Position numbers and translations under genes: made by a program. A model generated the notes under the pieces. That model saw only the letters and a list, made by a program, of their open reading frames with translations, was not told the DNA's origin and searched no databases. Positions 38,001 to 49,800 of a stretch of DNA of 64,000 nt are shown piece after piece. Within the stretch, counting starts at the first letter, position 1; the number at the start of each line of letters is the position of its first letter. Source of the stretch: Neospora caninum Liverpool (Eukaryota; Apicomplexa; Conoidasida; Eucoccidiorida; Sarcocystidae); the NCBI RefSeq assembly GCF_000208865.1, contig NC_018393.1, positions 2,170,001 to 2,234,000 on the forward strand, written 5' to 3'.

Positions 38001-40311
38001 CACGGCTGCCAGTCTCTCCCGGCCCTGTGCAGGATTCTCCGCCCGACCGTCGAAAGGTCGTCTCAGGTCCCGGACTTCTCTCTCGCTCGTCCTCCTCGGA
38101 AGCTCCGGCTCGACCTTCCGGCGGCGTCGAGGCTCCTTCCCGCTCTGCCTTGATCTCTGCCTCGACCTGCGCAAGCAGGTGCGCGGCCTGCGCATGCAGC
38201 CAGCCCTCGAGGGACCGCATGCGGCCGAAGAACTGACGCATCAACGTGCCGCGAACGACGCGGGGAAACGGCGGCGAGGTGTACCGAAGCCAGTCGAGAG
38301 AGAGCTCACGCAGATGCGACAGTCGGTGGAGGCCGAGCGGGAGGAGCGTAAAGACGTTGCAGTGTACGTGCAGCTGCGACAAGTTGCGGAAAAACAATGC
38401 AGACTCCGAAGCCTCTGAAGAAGCCGCGCGTGAGGCAGACGCCGACGGAGGCAGCGATGGGGCCTCGCAGAGAAGGAAGGACAAATCGTCGACGAAATTC
38501 GAGTCCAGGCGAAGTTTCCGGAGGGGCGAGATTCGAGTGTCTGCACCACCTTCTGCTTCGCCCTTTTCTTCCCCGTCGAGTTCTTCCCTCACCCCCTCTC
38601 GGCCTGCCGCACTGCCTCGCCTCTCCGTTCCTTTCCTCGTTGTCGCTGCCACGGCAACGCTTGGATCTCCCTCCTGAACTCCCTCTTCCAAAGAGGGCGC
38701 AGTGGGGAATCCAGTCAAGAAGTTCGAGGTCAGCGAGAGCTTCGCGAGAGCCGGGAGAGCGAGGAGAACCGGCGGCACCGACACGAGGGCGTTCCCGTCC
38801 AGGAGGAGCGTCCGAAGGCACCGCAGAGAAGCCACGGACCCCGGGAGGACGGCGAGGTTGTTCGATCTGAGATCCAGGACTTGAAGGAAGGGAAGAAACG
38901 CGAAGAAGCCGTCGCCTCTTCCAACTGGTTTCGGCAGCGCGACATCCGACGCCAGCCGCATCGGCACGTCGCCCTCCCCCTCTGGAAGCCGGGTTCTCTT
39001 TCCCTCGCACCTTGCTGCGCTTTCGTCCGCCGCTTCCTGCGTTGATTCCTCCCTTTCAGAAGAGCCATCCCGCCCGGGCTGCGCGTAAAAGTCGGGCGCG
39101 AAGCGGCGGAGGCCGCAGTCTGCAGCGCGTAGCTCGACCACGCACAGTCCAGGCACATCGGGGAGTCCCCAGACGAGTTCTGGACTCAAGCATGTACAGC
39201 CTTCTTCGCCGGCGGGTTCCAAACGACCTCGGGGCGTTTCACAAAGCTCGCCCGCGACGTTTCCTGCATGCGGCGACGGCGGAGTCGAGGGCGCAGCAGA
39301 CACGCGGGAAATCTGAAGAACGCAGGCATGCTCGCAGGGAACCTCCTCACCCCGCGGCGCGCTGTCCCCGCTCTGAGACGGACAGCCTGGCCCCGCTCGC
39401 GTTCCCTCAGAAACTGTCGAAGGCCGGGCGCCTTCGGCGAACAGGGAGGTAGCGCTCGGGACGGCGAGGCGAATTTCCTCGCGCTCGTCGGGAACGTCGC
39501 GTTCGTCCTCACTCTTGTCGGACTTGTGTTTCCGTTTCTTCAGTGTCACCACCACGGTCGGTCTGTCGAGCGCCTCAGGATCGAAGGCCGAGACCGCCGA
39601 CGAGGCCGCGGGGAAAACGGTAATGCACCTTCCGGGGATTTCCAGCGGGAAGAGGGCGGAGAGAGAACTGCGAGATGTCAGGACACCTGCTTCCTTCGCC
39701 GCCCTTTGCACGTGCTCCCAAGACGAGGTGTACACAAACTGGTGCCGTGGCCGAGCCGCCGGACGCGACTCGGCTGCTGTCTCGCCGTTGACGGGCAGCG
39801 GGTCTTCTGCCTCTGCAGGTTTCACGCGTTTTCCTTCGAGGCGGTCCCGCGGTGGCGGCTGCAAGTCGTCAAAACGCCCTGTCGCTTCCTCTTCCTTTCT
39901 GGGAGGCCGCGAACCCGAAGAAGGGAGCGACATGAGGAAGGCTTTCCCTTGGGCTTCTGGGTTTCCAGCAGACTCACCAGAACGCAGAAGGCCCCGGTTG
40001 GGCAAAACTCCTCGCCCAACCTGTCCAGGTGGTCGTACACCTGAGTTCGGAGGCCCAACGACAGCAGGCACGCAACGACCCCTGTGGGGCGGCGAGGCTC
40101 CGCGCCGGCTTTCGAAGCTCCCGAAGGACTGCGATTGAAGAATGTCATGGTAAGTCACAATGCGCGAAGCAGTTCGCCCGAGAACTGGAGTAGCAGCGAA
40201 AGAGGACGAAGCAGAGCGAGAGACGGAGGAGGCAGGAGCAGAAGAGCCGGGCGAGGAGGCAGATGTCGGAGCTGCCTCCTCGGAAGACGGTCGAAAGACC
40301 CGCGGCCTCAT
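23047..40311 (-). CDS. Giant LRR-ankyrin repeat protein with a split FYVE-like zinc finger
   Basis: Eleven exons on the complement, 5' to 3': 40311-34845, 34428-34265, 34069-33983, 33728-32797, 32461-30474, 29815-29202, 28935-27828, 27347-26186, 25767-25638, 25184-25047 and 24666-23047. They give about 4,469 residues with consistent phases throughout. The N-terminal 400 residues are Ser/Pro/Arg-rich. LRRs lie at about 470-660 (LQVLDLRSNNLAVLPG, LRTLLLDGNALVSVPP, LSQLHVHCNVFTLLP). Ankyrin units lie at about 1010-1070 (RTRLHVAALEGHEGVARALL), 1177 (GTPLHVATVM), 1450 (WGAIHLAARRGQ) and 1814 (WTALHLAAHAGNVQVVQQLL, across the exon 1/2 join), with weaker ones later (WSLLQFAVAHGNEDLSMLIF). Four CxxC pairs follow: CWDC (3653-3656), CQCC (3840-3843), CPAC (3848-3851) and CRHC (4459-4462). 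Spacing around CQCCGFFYCPAC matches the FYVE core, though the basic RHHCR motif is absent. Protein-binding and membrane-scaffold roles are inferred. Low-complexity inserts make up much of the length. The acceptor of exon 8 has an alternative about 27 bases downstream. Confidence 0.8.
25462..25492. repeat. Compound CT/TA microsatellite
   Basis: CT run followed by TA run, in the intron between the exons at 25767-25638 and 25184-25047 of the ankyrin gene. Confidence 0.85.
25922..25976. repeat. GTAT tetranucleotide microsatellite
   Basis: About 13 perfect GTAT units in an intron of the ankyrin/FYVE-like gene. Confidence 0.95.
30326..30346. repeat. TA dinucleotide microsatellite
   Basis: About 10 TA units in the intron 30473-29816 of the ankyrin gene. 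Confidence 0.85.
33817..33896 (-). repeat. Imperfect tandem repeat carrying a pyrimidine tract
   Basis: Three units of 25-29 bases in the intron just upstream of the exon that starts at 33728. Read on the gene strand, each unit is a T/C-rich run ending in cgtg plus a ctgttc-like or agcagttc-like tail, so the repeat multiplies possible 3' splice signals. Confidence 0.75.
34678..34701. repeat. TA dinucleotide microsatellite
   Basis: About 12 TA units in intron 1 of the ankyrin gene. Confidence 0.85.
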
Positions 40312-43300
40312 CGTGGCGAGGCCTCGACTGAGCAGAGAAGACTCATGAGCTCAGGAACGTCTCCGCGCTCACAGCTGTCGCGCTCTTATTCTCGCTCCTC
40401 GGGCATCCAGCGTCAACGGGAAAATGAGCGAATCTTTGCCACACGCGCGCTTCTGCCGCAAAGCAGACTGTCACGCTGTGTCAATGCGTGTGCCTTTGAA
40501 GATGATGTGCAAAACTCCGTTCGGAAAGCTCGACTACTACCAACTGAACACACATATCGTCCAGGGACGGGACGCTGACTGCAGGACATCCATTTGCGAA
40601 AGACGCGCCCAAAACGCGTCGGAAAACGGGAAACAAACGCAAAGCAATCAAGGGAAAAACAATACGGAATCTGGTCTGCATTCGCCGGCAGGCGCCCCCG
40701 GTGGCATCCGCGTCCAAGACGCGCGGTGTACAGAAAACCGCCAGAGGATTCTCCTCACGACGAACACGTAGGCGATTCAGACAAAACCCGTTTTCCCCAT
40801 TGGCTCTCACCGGCGTTCCTACGTCGCAAACCCGCCGTCTCACATAGAGCGTTTTGTCTGGAACGGCTGCGGCCGGGTCGGCACACAAGGAACAGCCTGA
40901 CACCCCACACGTCCCAGGAAACCGTTGCGGTTGGCCTGGCGTAGGTTGCGCACTGTGCGCGGAGGCTTTTGCCTTCCGTCGAAGCCGCGGAGGCGTCTGT
41001 TGCGCGAAGAGGAGTCAAATTACGCAGGATGCAGATTTGACGATTTCCGCGCGCGCTCTCACAAACCAACCCCCTTGGGGTCCAAAAGCAACGAGACGCT
41101 CGTTCCCACGGCTCCGCCTTCCAGAGGAGGGAACCTTGAAATTGATCGAGTTACACTGCGTGGAGCGTGAAGTCTCGACCAAAACGCGTTAGCTACATAT
41201 GGTGTGGTAGAAAAAGGAAACGAAATCTCTACGTGATTCTCGGAAGGAGTCAGCCGACAAAACTAGGGAAAATCCAGAAAAGCCGCGCAAGAAGAGAAAA
41301 ATGCAAAAGGCTGGGCAAGGGTTTGGAAACGATTCACTAGCCGCCAAGAGGAACTGCAAGGATGCCGAGGACCCCGGAGCGGAGGTCGACAAAGGCGGGG
41401 AGTGACAAGCGAGGACAGAACGAGACGCTGTGCGTCTCGACTCGTGTTCGACAAACGGTTGACAAGAATGAGAGGGGGAAAAGAAAGACGAAAGAGTTTC
41501 GAGAAGCCGGTACTGCAGGCGAAGAAAACTTCAGGACAGGACAGACAATGGGGACGGCGAGCTGACGGAGCGCGAGGCGGCGCGCGAAAAGAAGAAGCAG
41601 AAGAAAAGAAGACCAGTCTGACGGTCAAGAACAACAGGAAAGCGGGGACACGACGAAATCAAAAGGGGAGACCTCTTTAGAGAGAATTTAAAGAGAATTT
41701 CAAGAAAAGGTGGCGTCCCGGCGGCAGAGAGGGAGGATGAAACGGAGGTCACTCGCGTCCATCTGTGTAAGACACAAGAGAGACTGATTTTTCCGGTGTG
41801 TACGTACACCGCACGAACGCTGGGGAACGCTTCTGCAACTCCGGCTCAGTTTCGCTCCCAAACCGGTCCACTTCAGCCGCGAAATGCTCGTTTCAAACAA
41901 AACGAACCTCTGCGGTTCGCGCGCTGCTTCGCCACCCGAGTCCTTCATGCTCGGATGTCACCAACCGGGGCGCGCGAGAGCCTGCCGCCGTGCGCTCCCG
42001 CATGAGCGGGGAAAACGCGAAAAATCGAATTTCGTTCGCTTTCCTCGAGAGAAGGTGCTTTCCTGCCGCTGTTTTTCCAACTTGCCCTCCTTCCCGCTGG
42101 AAAACGGACGAAAACACAGCCCAAGCCCGCAGCCCATACCGGTTACCAGCCTCTGTGCGATCTCCTAGCGAAGAGGCTGCGCCGCCTCCGGGAGAGAGCC
42201 CAGCAACCGAGCCTGTTTGTTCACTCCAGCGGAAAAACTTCGTCAAGACTCTACGAGCAGAGAGGAAACTGGCCAGCGGAGGGACGCGACACAGACCCCG
42301 CTCTCCCTCAACGTCTTCGATTTTCAGCGGGATCAGCCAAGCTGGAAGTCGAACTTCCGCTCCGCTGTCGACTGGGAATGAAAGTTCGTTAGCAAACGCT
42401 GGGAAGAGAGAGCGCGTTCGCCAGCGTGGCGTGCGCGTTCACGGATGGCGAGGCTTTGGAAGACAAAATGAGCGGGAGGGAAAAGGGAAGACGCGCGTCT
42501 GGAGGTTTTCGATTTCCTACGACGTCTTATCGAGCGAAAAGGCGAGATTTTCGCTCGTTGCCGTCTTTCCTCCTGTCGCGGAGTGTATTTTCGCGGTGCG
42601 TCCACTAAGAACTCAAAAGACGCCCGTTTCCCGTGCACATTTGGGCGACTTCTCTCAGCAGAAAAAACCAGGTGTGCAGTCACCTCCCCAGCAACCGCCG
42701 CCAGGACGCTGTCGCCCTCCAGACAAGAGCCGCTCACATCCGAGTGTGTCTCTCGCTTTTTTCGGCGTTTTCTGTTTTTCTTTTCGCTTTCTTCTGCTCC
42801 ATCCCTTCTAAACTGTGGGCACACGCTTTTCCTCCCTCTTTGTCTAAAGGTTTTACGGTGCAAATTCCCCTCGGAAGTCCCAACCGCGGTTTGGAGGGAG
42901 TCTGTCTCCCTCCCCCCGGTGCCAGGAGTCCGCTCTTGCAGTTTCCCTCCCTTTCGCAAACGCGTGTCCTCGGGTTTTCCCTTTTCCTCTCAACCTGACT
43001 CTCTGTTTTCCTTCCTTTTCCGTCTCGTTCACACAGCCAGCTCCTTGTCTTCTTCGTCCTTAGGCTCGTCCGTTTCCCTTCCGTGGCGGGTCGGCGCCCG
43101 CCCTTTACAAAGAAAAGGCGCCTCCGTCGCTGTGCGGGTACACTTCCACCTCGCGCAACTTGAACGCTCTGCTCTCTCTTCTCGTGTCTTTCTTCTCTGT
43201 TTTCCGCGTTTTCCGTCCAAGGTGAGCACACCAGGCCCCCGCGGAGGGTTTTCTCGGAAGCGAAAGCTGCGTCGATACAGGCACGGGTGTGCTGCGTGCG

Positions 43301-43957
43301 TCTCCTCACCCCGACCGTTCCAGTTGCGCTTTTTTTTCTGGTCTCTCTCTGTCTCCACACTTGCGTCCTCGACCTCTACAGATGCGTTCCGTCCTTCGGT
43401 TTTTCTTCGTTTCGTGCGTTTCTTTTTCGGATCGTCCCGAAGGGATTCGCTCTTCTACGCCCTCTCGGCCGCGGGGCTTCCCTGCTTGCGTGTCCTGTGT
43501 TGAGCACACGGCCTGGTCTCTTGCTTTTTGCAGTCTTGATTCCCTTAGGAACTGGGCTGTCTCCTTCGTTTGCTTTTTCTTGCTTCGAGAACTTTTTAGT
43601 CGCTCTTCCCTTCTCGCTTCCTGCCGTGTCGGGTTTTCCTCCCGAGTGTGCACACGCGTGGGAACCAGAATCTTTTCAGCTTACCTTGCCGCTCCCAGTG
43701 AAACACGAAAGTTTGAAAACCCACCGAAAACAGCAAAAGGAACCACGACATGCCTACTTCCTGTCTCGCGCGAAAGTGGGTGTGTAGTGGATTCAATTTG
43801 ACTGTTTCCCTCCTTTGCTGCTGCGTTCGCGATTTCACGCGACAGGAACCACTACGCTCGTAGCGCGCACTCGCCAGCGCCGGCCACGCGCAGAAGTTGA
43901 GGAACCAGGGAAGAGACGAGGGAAAGGAAATCCGCGAAAGCGACAGAAGCCGGCGAG
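40312..43957. promoter_or_regulatory. Divergent upstream region of the ankyrin/FYVE-like and RPA1 genes
   Basis: 3.6 kb between two divergent start codons (40311 on - and 43958 on +). It must hold both promoters and 5' UTRs if these starts are right. The stretch 42700-43800 is strongly pyrimidine-rich on the + strand. A GTGTACGTACAC palindrome lies at about 41796-41807. Long open frames (41798-42811 and 42583-43503) have no recognisable domain and overlap each other, so they are not called. Confidence 0.55.
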
Positions 43958-45496
43958 ATGACGGGAGCACAGTTTTCCTCTCCGGGGTAAGTGGCCAACG
44001 TGTGTGCAGAGAGCGCGAGGGAGTGAGTGGCAGTATTAGCCGGGGCGTCGCGAGAAAAAATGTTTAAATTGGTCTCGCCGAACGCACTGGTACCCGAGGC
44101 GCGTGCGTCTTCGCGATTCCCCGAGCGTAGAAGGGGGGAGCGAATGTCTTAGGAAAAAACAGGAAAGCGGAGAGATAGTGCGGAAGAAAGAACGAGCCTA
44201 GGCTCCAAACACGTCGCGAAGAAACGGCCGAAGGCGCCTGACACAAGGCACTCCTGGGGTGTACGTACACAGCGCAAACCCCACGCGTGGCTGAGGACCC
44301 GTGACCTCCCGCTGTGTTTCGTGTGCACCTTCTTGCTTCGCGCGTTTTCGTCATTTCCCCTCCGGCGTTTTCCCCCGAATTTTGATCCGGGCGGACCGGA
44401 ACAACGGTAGCGTCGGACGTCCCCCGGAAGGCCGCCGTCGGGTTCGCGTCCGGTGTACGTGTTTCGCCCGTTTTGGTTCTTTCTACGCATGCATTCAGAG
44501 GAGTCAAGTACTGCTGCCTAAAGACCTTGAACCCGTACGTGGTTCGCTGGTGCCTCAAAGTGCGCGTCGTGGAGCGCACGGACTTGATCTCCACCAAGAA
44601 TGCGCGGCAATTCTTTACTGCCGATTTAAAGGACGCCTCGGTACGTCAGATCCCGTCGTCGCAGCCGACCGTTCTCACATGCGTTCGTTCCGAGGGGTCT
44701 GGCCTTGAACCGTGCATATCCCTCGCGATGACCACGCTTCACCTCTTCGACTTGCGAGGCCGTTCCCGGCGACCGACATTGTTCCCTGTAGTCAGCGGCT
44801 CTTCTCCTGTTCTCCTGTCTCGCCCCCTCTTGCTTTCTCTGCCCTCCTGTTTATGTGCGGATTTATCTCCTTTCTCGTGCTTCTTTCTGCGGGGCAAGGG
44901 CTGTCTCTCTGTTCCACTGTTTCTCGCGTTTTTGCCTCACGATTGACTGCGCCACGATGACAGTTGTTCCTGTCTCTTGCCTCCTCGTCTGTGTCGATTT
45001 TCCCATCATCGTATGTGTCTCTTTTTCCTCTCCTTGTGTCTGTATCCCTATCCTATCCGGTGTTTGCGCTGTATCCTTCCAAACGGCTTTTTAGGGCGAA
45101 GTGATTCGCGCGGTCTTTTGGGGCGACGCGGCGGAACAGTGGAGCCCAGTCCTCAAGCAAGGCAAAGTAGGCAGTGCGAGAAAAAAAAAACGCGAAACGA
45201 TCTCACAAAAAAAGATGGAGAAGGCCCATGCGCGAGGGGCGGGCGTATTGGGGACGACTCTGAGGGCGCACATGTCTCCGCTGCTCCGCTGGCAGAGAGA
45301 GTCATCAAGAAACACCGCGCGGTTCGCGCCTTTGCAAATCCTTTCTCGTCTTCTCTCTAGGCCTCCGCGTCCTTTCTCAGCAGCACGTACATAACCCAAT
45401 ACTCGTCTGGCGGTCCCCAAAAATATACAGTTTGCGTATGCTTATATGCATCGACGCGCTCCCTTCCACACACACACACACATACACACATTTGCA

Positions 45497-45539
<43 letters not shown>

Positions 45540-46792
45540 TATATATATGCATACGTACATGTGTGTATGTGTGTGCAATATTTGTGGGGATGGGTTGTTT
45601 TTTGATTCCAGGTTTACCAGATGAGCAAGGGCCGTGTGCAAGTGGCGAACAAGCGGTTCAACACGGTGGGGCACCAGTACGAGTTGGTGTTTTACAGAGA
45701 CTCAGAAATCGTGGAAGTTCCGGACGAAGGCGACATTTCAACTGCTCGAAAGTGAGGTCCAATCGCGCACGGGGCGCAGCGGCCGCAGCCAGTGCTGACT
45801 CTCGAGTACATGCATCTTCTGACAAGATCGGATCCTCGCCTGAAGTCTTCATCTTTTGGCACGATGCCTTTCCCCCCGCCGACCGCGTCTCACGTTTCTC
45901 CATGTCTTCGTCCTCGGGGCTGCGTAGCCGCTGTCCTATTGGGTTTTTTTCCTTCTCGCCCGCGAGAGGGTGTTTCCTCGCTCTCAGCGACGTCCCCTCC
46001 CTTTGGTCGGAACGCTGACGGTTTCCTCTTTGCTTGCGGCCTTTCAGGTTGAAGGCGCTGATGAGCCTGCGCGACATTGCAGAGTCCAAACGCGAGGTAC
46101 CTTTCTTCGCCGACGTCCTCGTGGTCGTGGTCGAGTCCCAGGTGAGATTCCCACCCCCCGATTTCCGCGTCCTGCATGCGCTTCATCGATGCGCGGGAAA
46201 GGCGCGAACACACAGCAGGCAGTTTCCCGTCGTTTCTCAAGCAAGTCCGCGTTCGCGCGCGCCCGCAGCGCTCGGTGTCTCTCTTGCGTCTCCGTGCACA
46301 TGGCTGCAGGGACAAAGAAAGAGAAAGAAGAAGGAAAAGGAAGAAAGAGGTGTTGTTTTCCGCGGTGAGGAGTTTCTCGGAGGGAAACCGTCGGGTCTGA
46401 GTCCGTTTTTTTCACTGCGGTGTTTCTGCTTCTTCTGTAGCCGATCACCTCCGTGGTCTCAAAGAAGACAGGCGAGGAGTTCAAACGCCGGAATGTGAAA
46501 GTTGTTGATCGCTCTCAGTACGAAATGGAAATCTCTCTCTGGGGCAATCAGGTATGGGCTGCGCGCTTCCCCTCGGCCTTCCTCTTCTCTCTCACCCCTC
46601 TCGCGTGTTTCCAGTCCTTATCAATACCTTGCTCAAATGCCTCTATATAAATATACAGTATATATATATATAAATGAATACATGTCGCGGTGTATGTTTG
46701 TGAGTGGAGACGTATCTCTACAGGGGCATATCTGTCCGGATTGATGTGTTGACAGAGCTATCAATTTCTTCATCTTTATTTCTAGACAAGAA

Positions 46793-46827
<35 letters not shown>

Positions 46828-49800
46828 ATGCCTACAGGTGTGCTTGTTCGGTGTACGTTGCTTTTTTCTTTTGATGGTTTGTGTGCCCGTGTGCCGTTTG
46901 GATCGTGTGAAATCGCCGTCCTTCGCGTGCGTCTTTTCTTTCAGGTCGATGCTCTCGAAGGCGTTTCCCTTCCTCGCGTGGTTGCCTTCACTGGGCTGCA
47001 AGTGCGCGAGTGGCAAGGCGGCCGCCAGGCGTCGACGGGAAAGGGCAGCGAAATCCTCACCTCTCTGCAGGCGTTTGCCGGAGCCGAAAAAGACTCTCAA
47101 AGCCTCCTGCAGTGGTACAAGGAGGTCAGGAACTCACGCCACCATGTCTCGCCACCATATACATACATATATGTATATTCATATATATGTATATATGTGT
47201 ATATATATGTATGTCGAAATATGTACAGATTATTTGTGCATTCGTGATTGCATGTAGACCTGCGGATAGACATATAAAGAGAGAGACGTTTGCACAACTA
47301 TGTCTGCATGGATGTGTATGTCTAGGCTATGAGGGTTGCACATTTTGGGTATGGCAAACGGTCTGTAATTGTGAGCTTCGGAGTGTTTCTGCCAGTGTCT
47401 CTTTTTTCAGCGTGATGCCACAGGTCTTGGCATTGAACAGGTTGCGAATCTCCATCTGTTTTAGGTCGCCTTCCGGGTTTTCTTTCGCCAGGCTTCCCCC
47501 TAGCTCCGCCCCACGCGGTGTATATATACCTGGTTGTTTTCGTGTATCCGGTGGTCTCCAGCGTCACACCCTGTCAAGATCTTCTCAAACGTTTCGCTGT
47601 TTTCAGCAACTCTCGATTTGTGCTTTTGCGAACCATTCTTCCTTCAGAACAGCGGCACGATTCGCTTTGCCTCGATGTCGCGTAGTGGCCCAGGCGACCT
47701 TGGAGCAGCAGGTTCCCTTGAAAAGAGACGTGTGGAGGAAAAGTGCATCGACGAAATCAAGCAGAAGACTGACGTGAGTCGAGGCTGGTCCCTCTTCGTC
47801 TCTGCTGTTCTGTCAAAACTCTTTCGCGTTTGCGCCTTTTCGTCTTTTTTGCCCTCGATGTCGAGTGATCGTCTCTTCACGCATTTGGCAGGGATTTTTG
47901 CGTCTCAAGCTCCGACGCCTCTTCTGGTTGTTCCACTTCCAGATGTGCGCCTCTTCCCGCACGTACATGTTCATCCACCAATCCATACAGGGGTTTGGGG
48001 TTCCGTGTGTGTCCTGCCTTCATCCTTTTCTGTAATGTCCCGGCCGAAATTCACGTTACATCTCTTTCACAGTCTATCTTTCTCTCTACGCAACTGTACG
48101 TGGTCTCTTACATCTTTACATATACATACATATACATATATCACAATCTAGCTTTTTCTCCTTAACCTTAACCGTCAAAGGGTACATTTGTGCGTGCATC
48201 TGAATCGACTTGGACGTGCGTATTCGAGGAGTCCAGGGTGTGCTGTGCGCAACTTGATCGGGTTGGCTGTTTTGTTCTGTTGTCTCTAGGGGGCGTTTAG
48301 TTTCATTGGTCAGATTCGCCGGGTGTATTGGAGAGCGCGCAGACGAGGCGACGAAGACCGGGATCGACCGATGGGAGGCAGCCAGGGCGCTCCGGATCCC
48401 CAACAGGCTGTCATCATGTACCCCGCATGCAGTTCTTGTCGAAAGAAGCTGGTGGAAAACGGCGAGGGCGACTACACGTGCTACGCCTGCGACAAATCGC
48501 ACGTAAGTGCACCGACTGGACGGAGACGAAATACACAGGCATGTGCCCCGCCAGTCGGGGCGGTACAGCGACCGTATAAAGAAACCAGGAAATGTCTTCG
48601 AACCGAGCAAACATGCAAAGCTAAATCGTTGTGGCGACCTGTTCTCGTCAGAATATATATATATATATACATTTATGTTTAAATGTGTTTTGCTGTGTGA
48701 CGCAGTCCAGTGTCAGGTTGTTGGGTCTCAGGTGTGACAGCCTGCAGACGTTTGTCTTGTCCACGTAAACGCACAAGCATCCATGCGCGCACATGGAAAT
48801 TGTGAATGTATATATATATATATATATATATGGGGAAAGACCGCGAGTTTGACTGTTCCAGTCGAGGTGCGTTGAAGACTCGCATTCACGATGTTTTCTG
48901 GGTTTTGTCGCTGACGATTCAGGCTCAGGCAGACTGGCGTTACATGCTGATGGTCAACTTTGTTGACCACACGAGCAACGTGGCGGTCCGGTGTTTCGCT
49001 GATCAAGGTGAGAGAAAGCGTCCTCCGCTGCCGGCAAAAACGGCGTGGTCTTTTCGCCACGCGCCGCTGCAGTCACACTCGACGCAGATTTTCCCTGCAT
49101 GCATCCAAAAATCACGGGAAACGTGATAATTGTGCAGATGGGGGAACGCAGCAGCCCACCGACACCGATGTCCCCCGTATTCTGTATAAATAATAACAAA
49201 CAGATAATAACGTATTTGCAGATGGGTATATGATGGGGAATACGATAGGCTAACAGGTGAAATTGGAGAGAACGTGAAGCAGTGATCGTTCGGCACGGGC
49301 TGACGCAGACGTGTGTCACCATCTTGGTTTTCGGAGAATGAGGGTGGCGACATGCCGCATAATATGCTAGAAAATACCATTCTGGTACGATACAATTTGA
49401 TAGCTAAGTGAAGCTTTTGCTTCCGCCTTTTCTTTCCGGCTCGAGGCGAGCGCACTGCCTCAGCATTTCTTTGTCGATTTGGTTTTGCATGCAGCCGAAG
49501 AGCTGCTCGGAGTCCCTGCCAACGAACTCCAGACCTGGCCGCTCAAGGACAAGGAGAAACTCATGGACTGTCTCCTTCCGCTCGATGTAAGAACGCGTCG
49601 CATATCCTTTCAGTCGCTTATGCCCGTCGCGATACAAAAAGTGACAGACGTCAATGTACATGTCTATCAATGCACACATCTGCGTCGACACGTACGTGTG
49701 CATGGATGCAGATGTTTTCAATGTCGTGTCGGCCCGATGCAGCTGAGCGTCGAGGGGTTCGTTCCTCGCCCTTTCCCTTTTCTCAGCTTTTGCCCCATTT

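Noticed and set aside
41798..42811. 337-codon + strand open frame upstream of RPA1
   Set aside because: No recognisable domain, overlaps another long frame at 42583-43503, and lies in the shared upstream region. High GC makes long chance ORFs common here.
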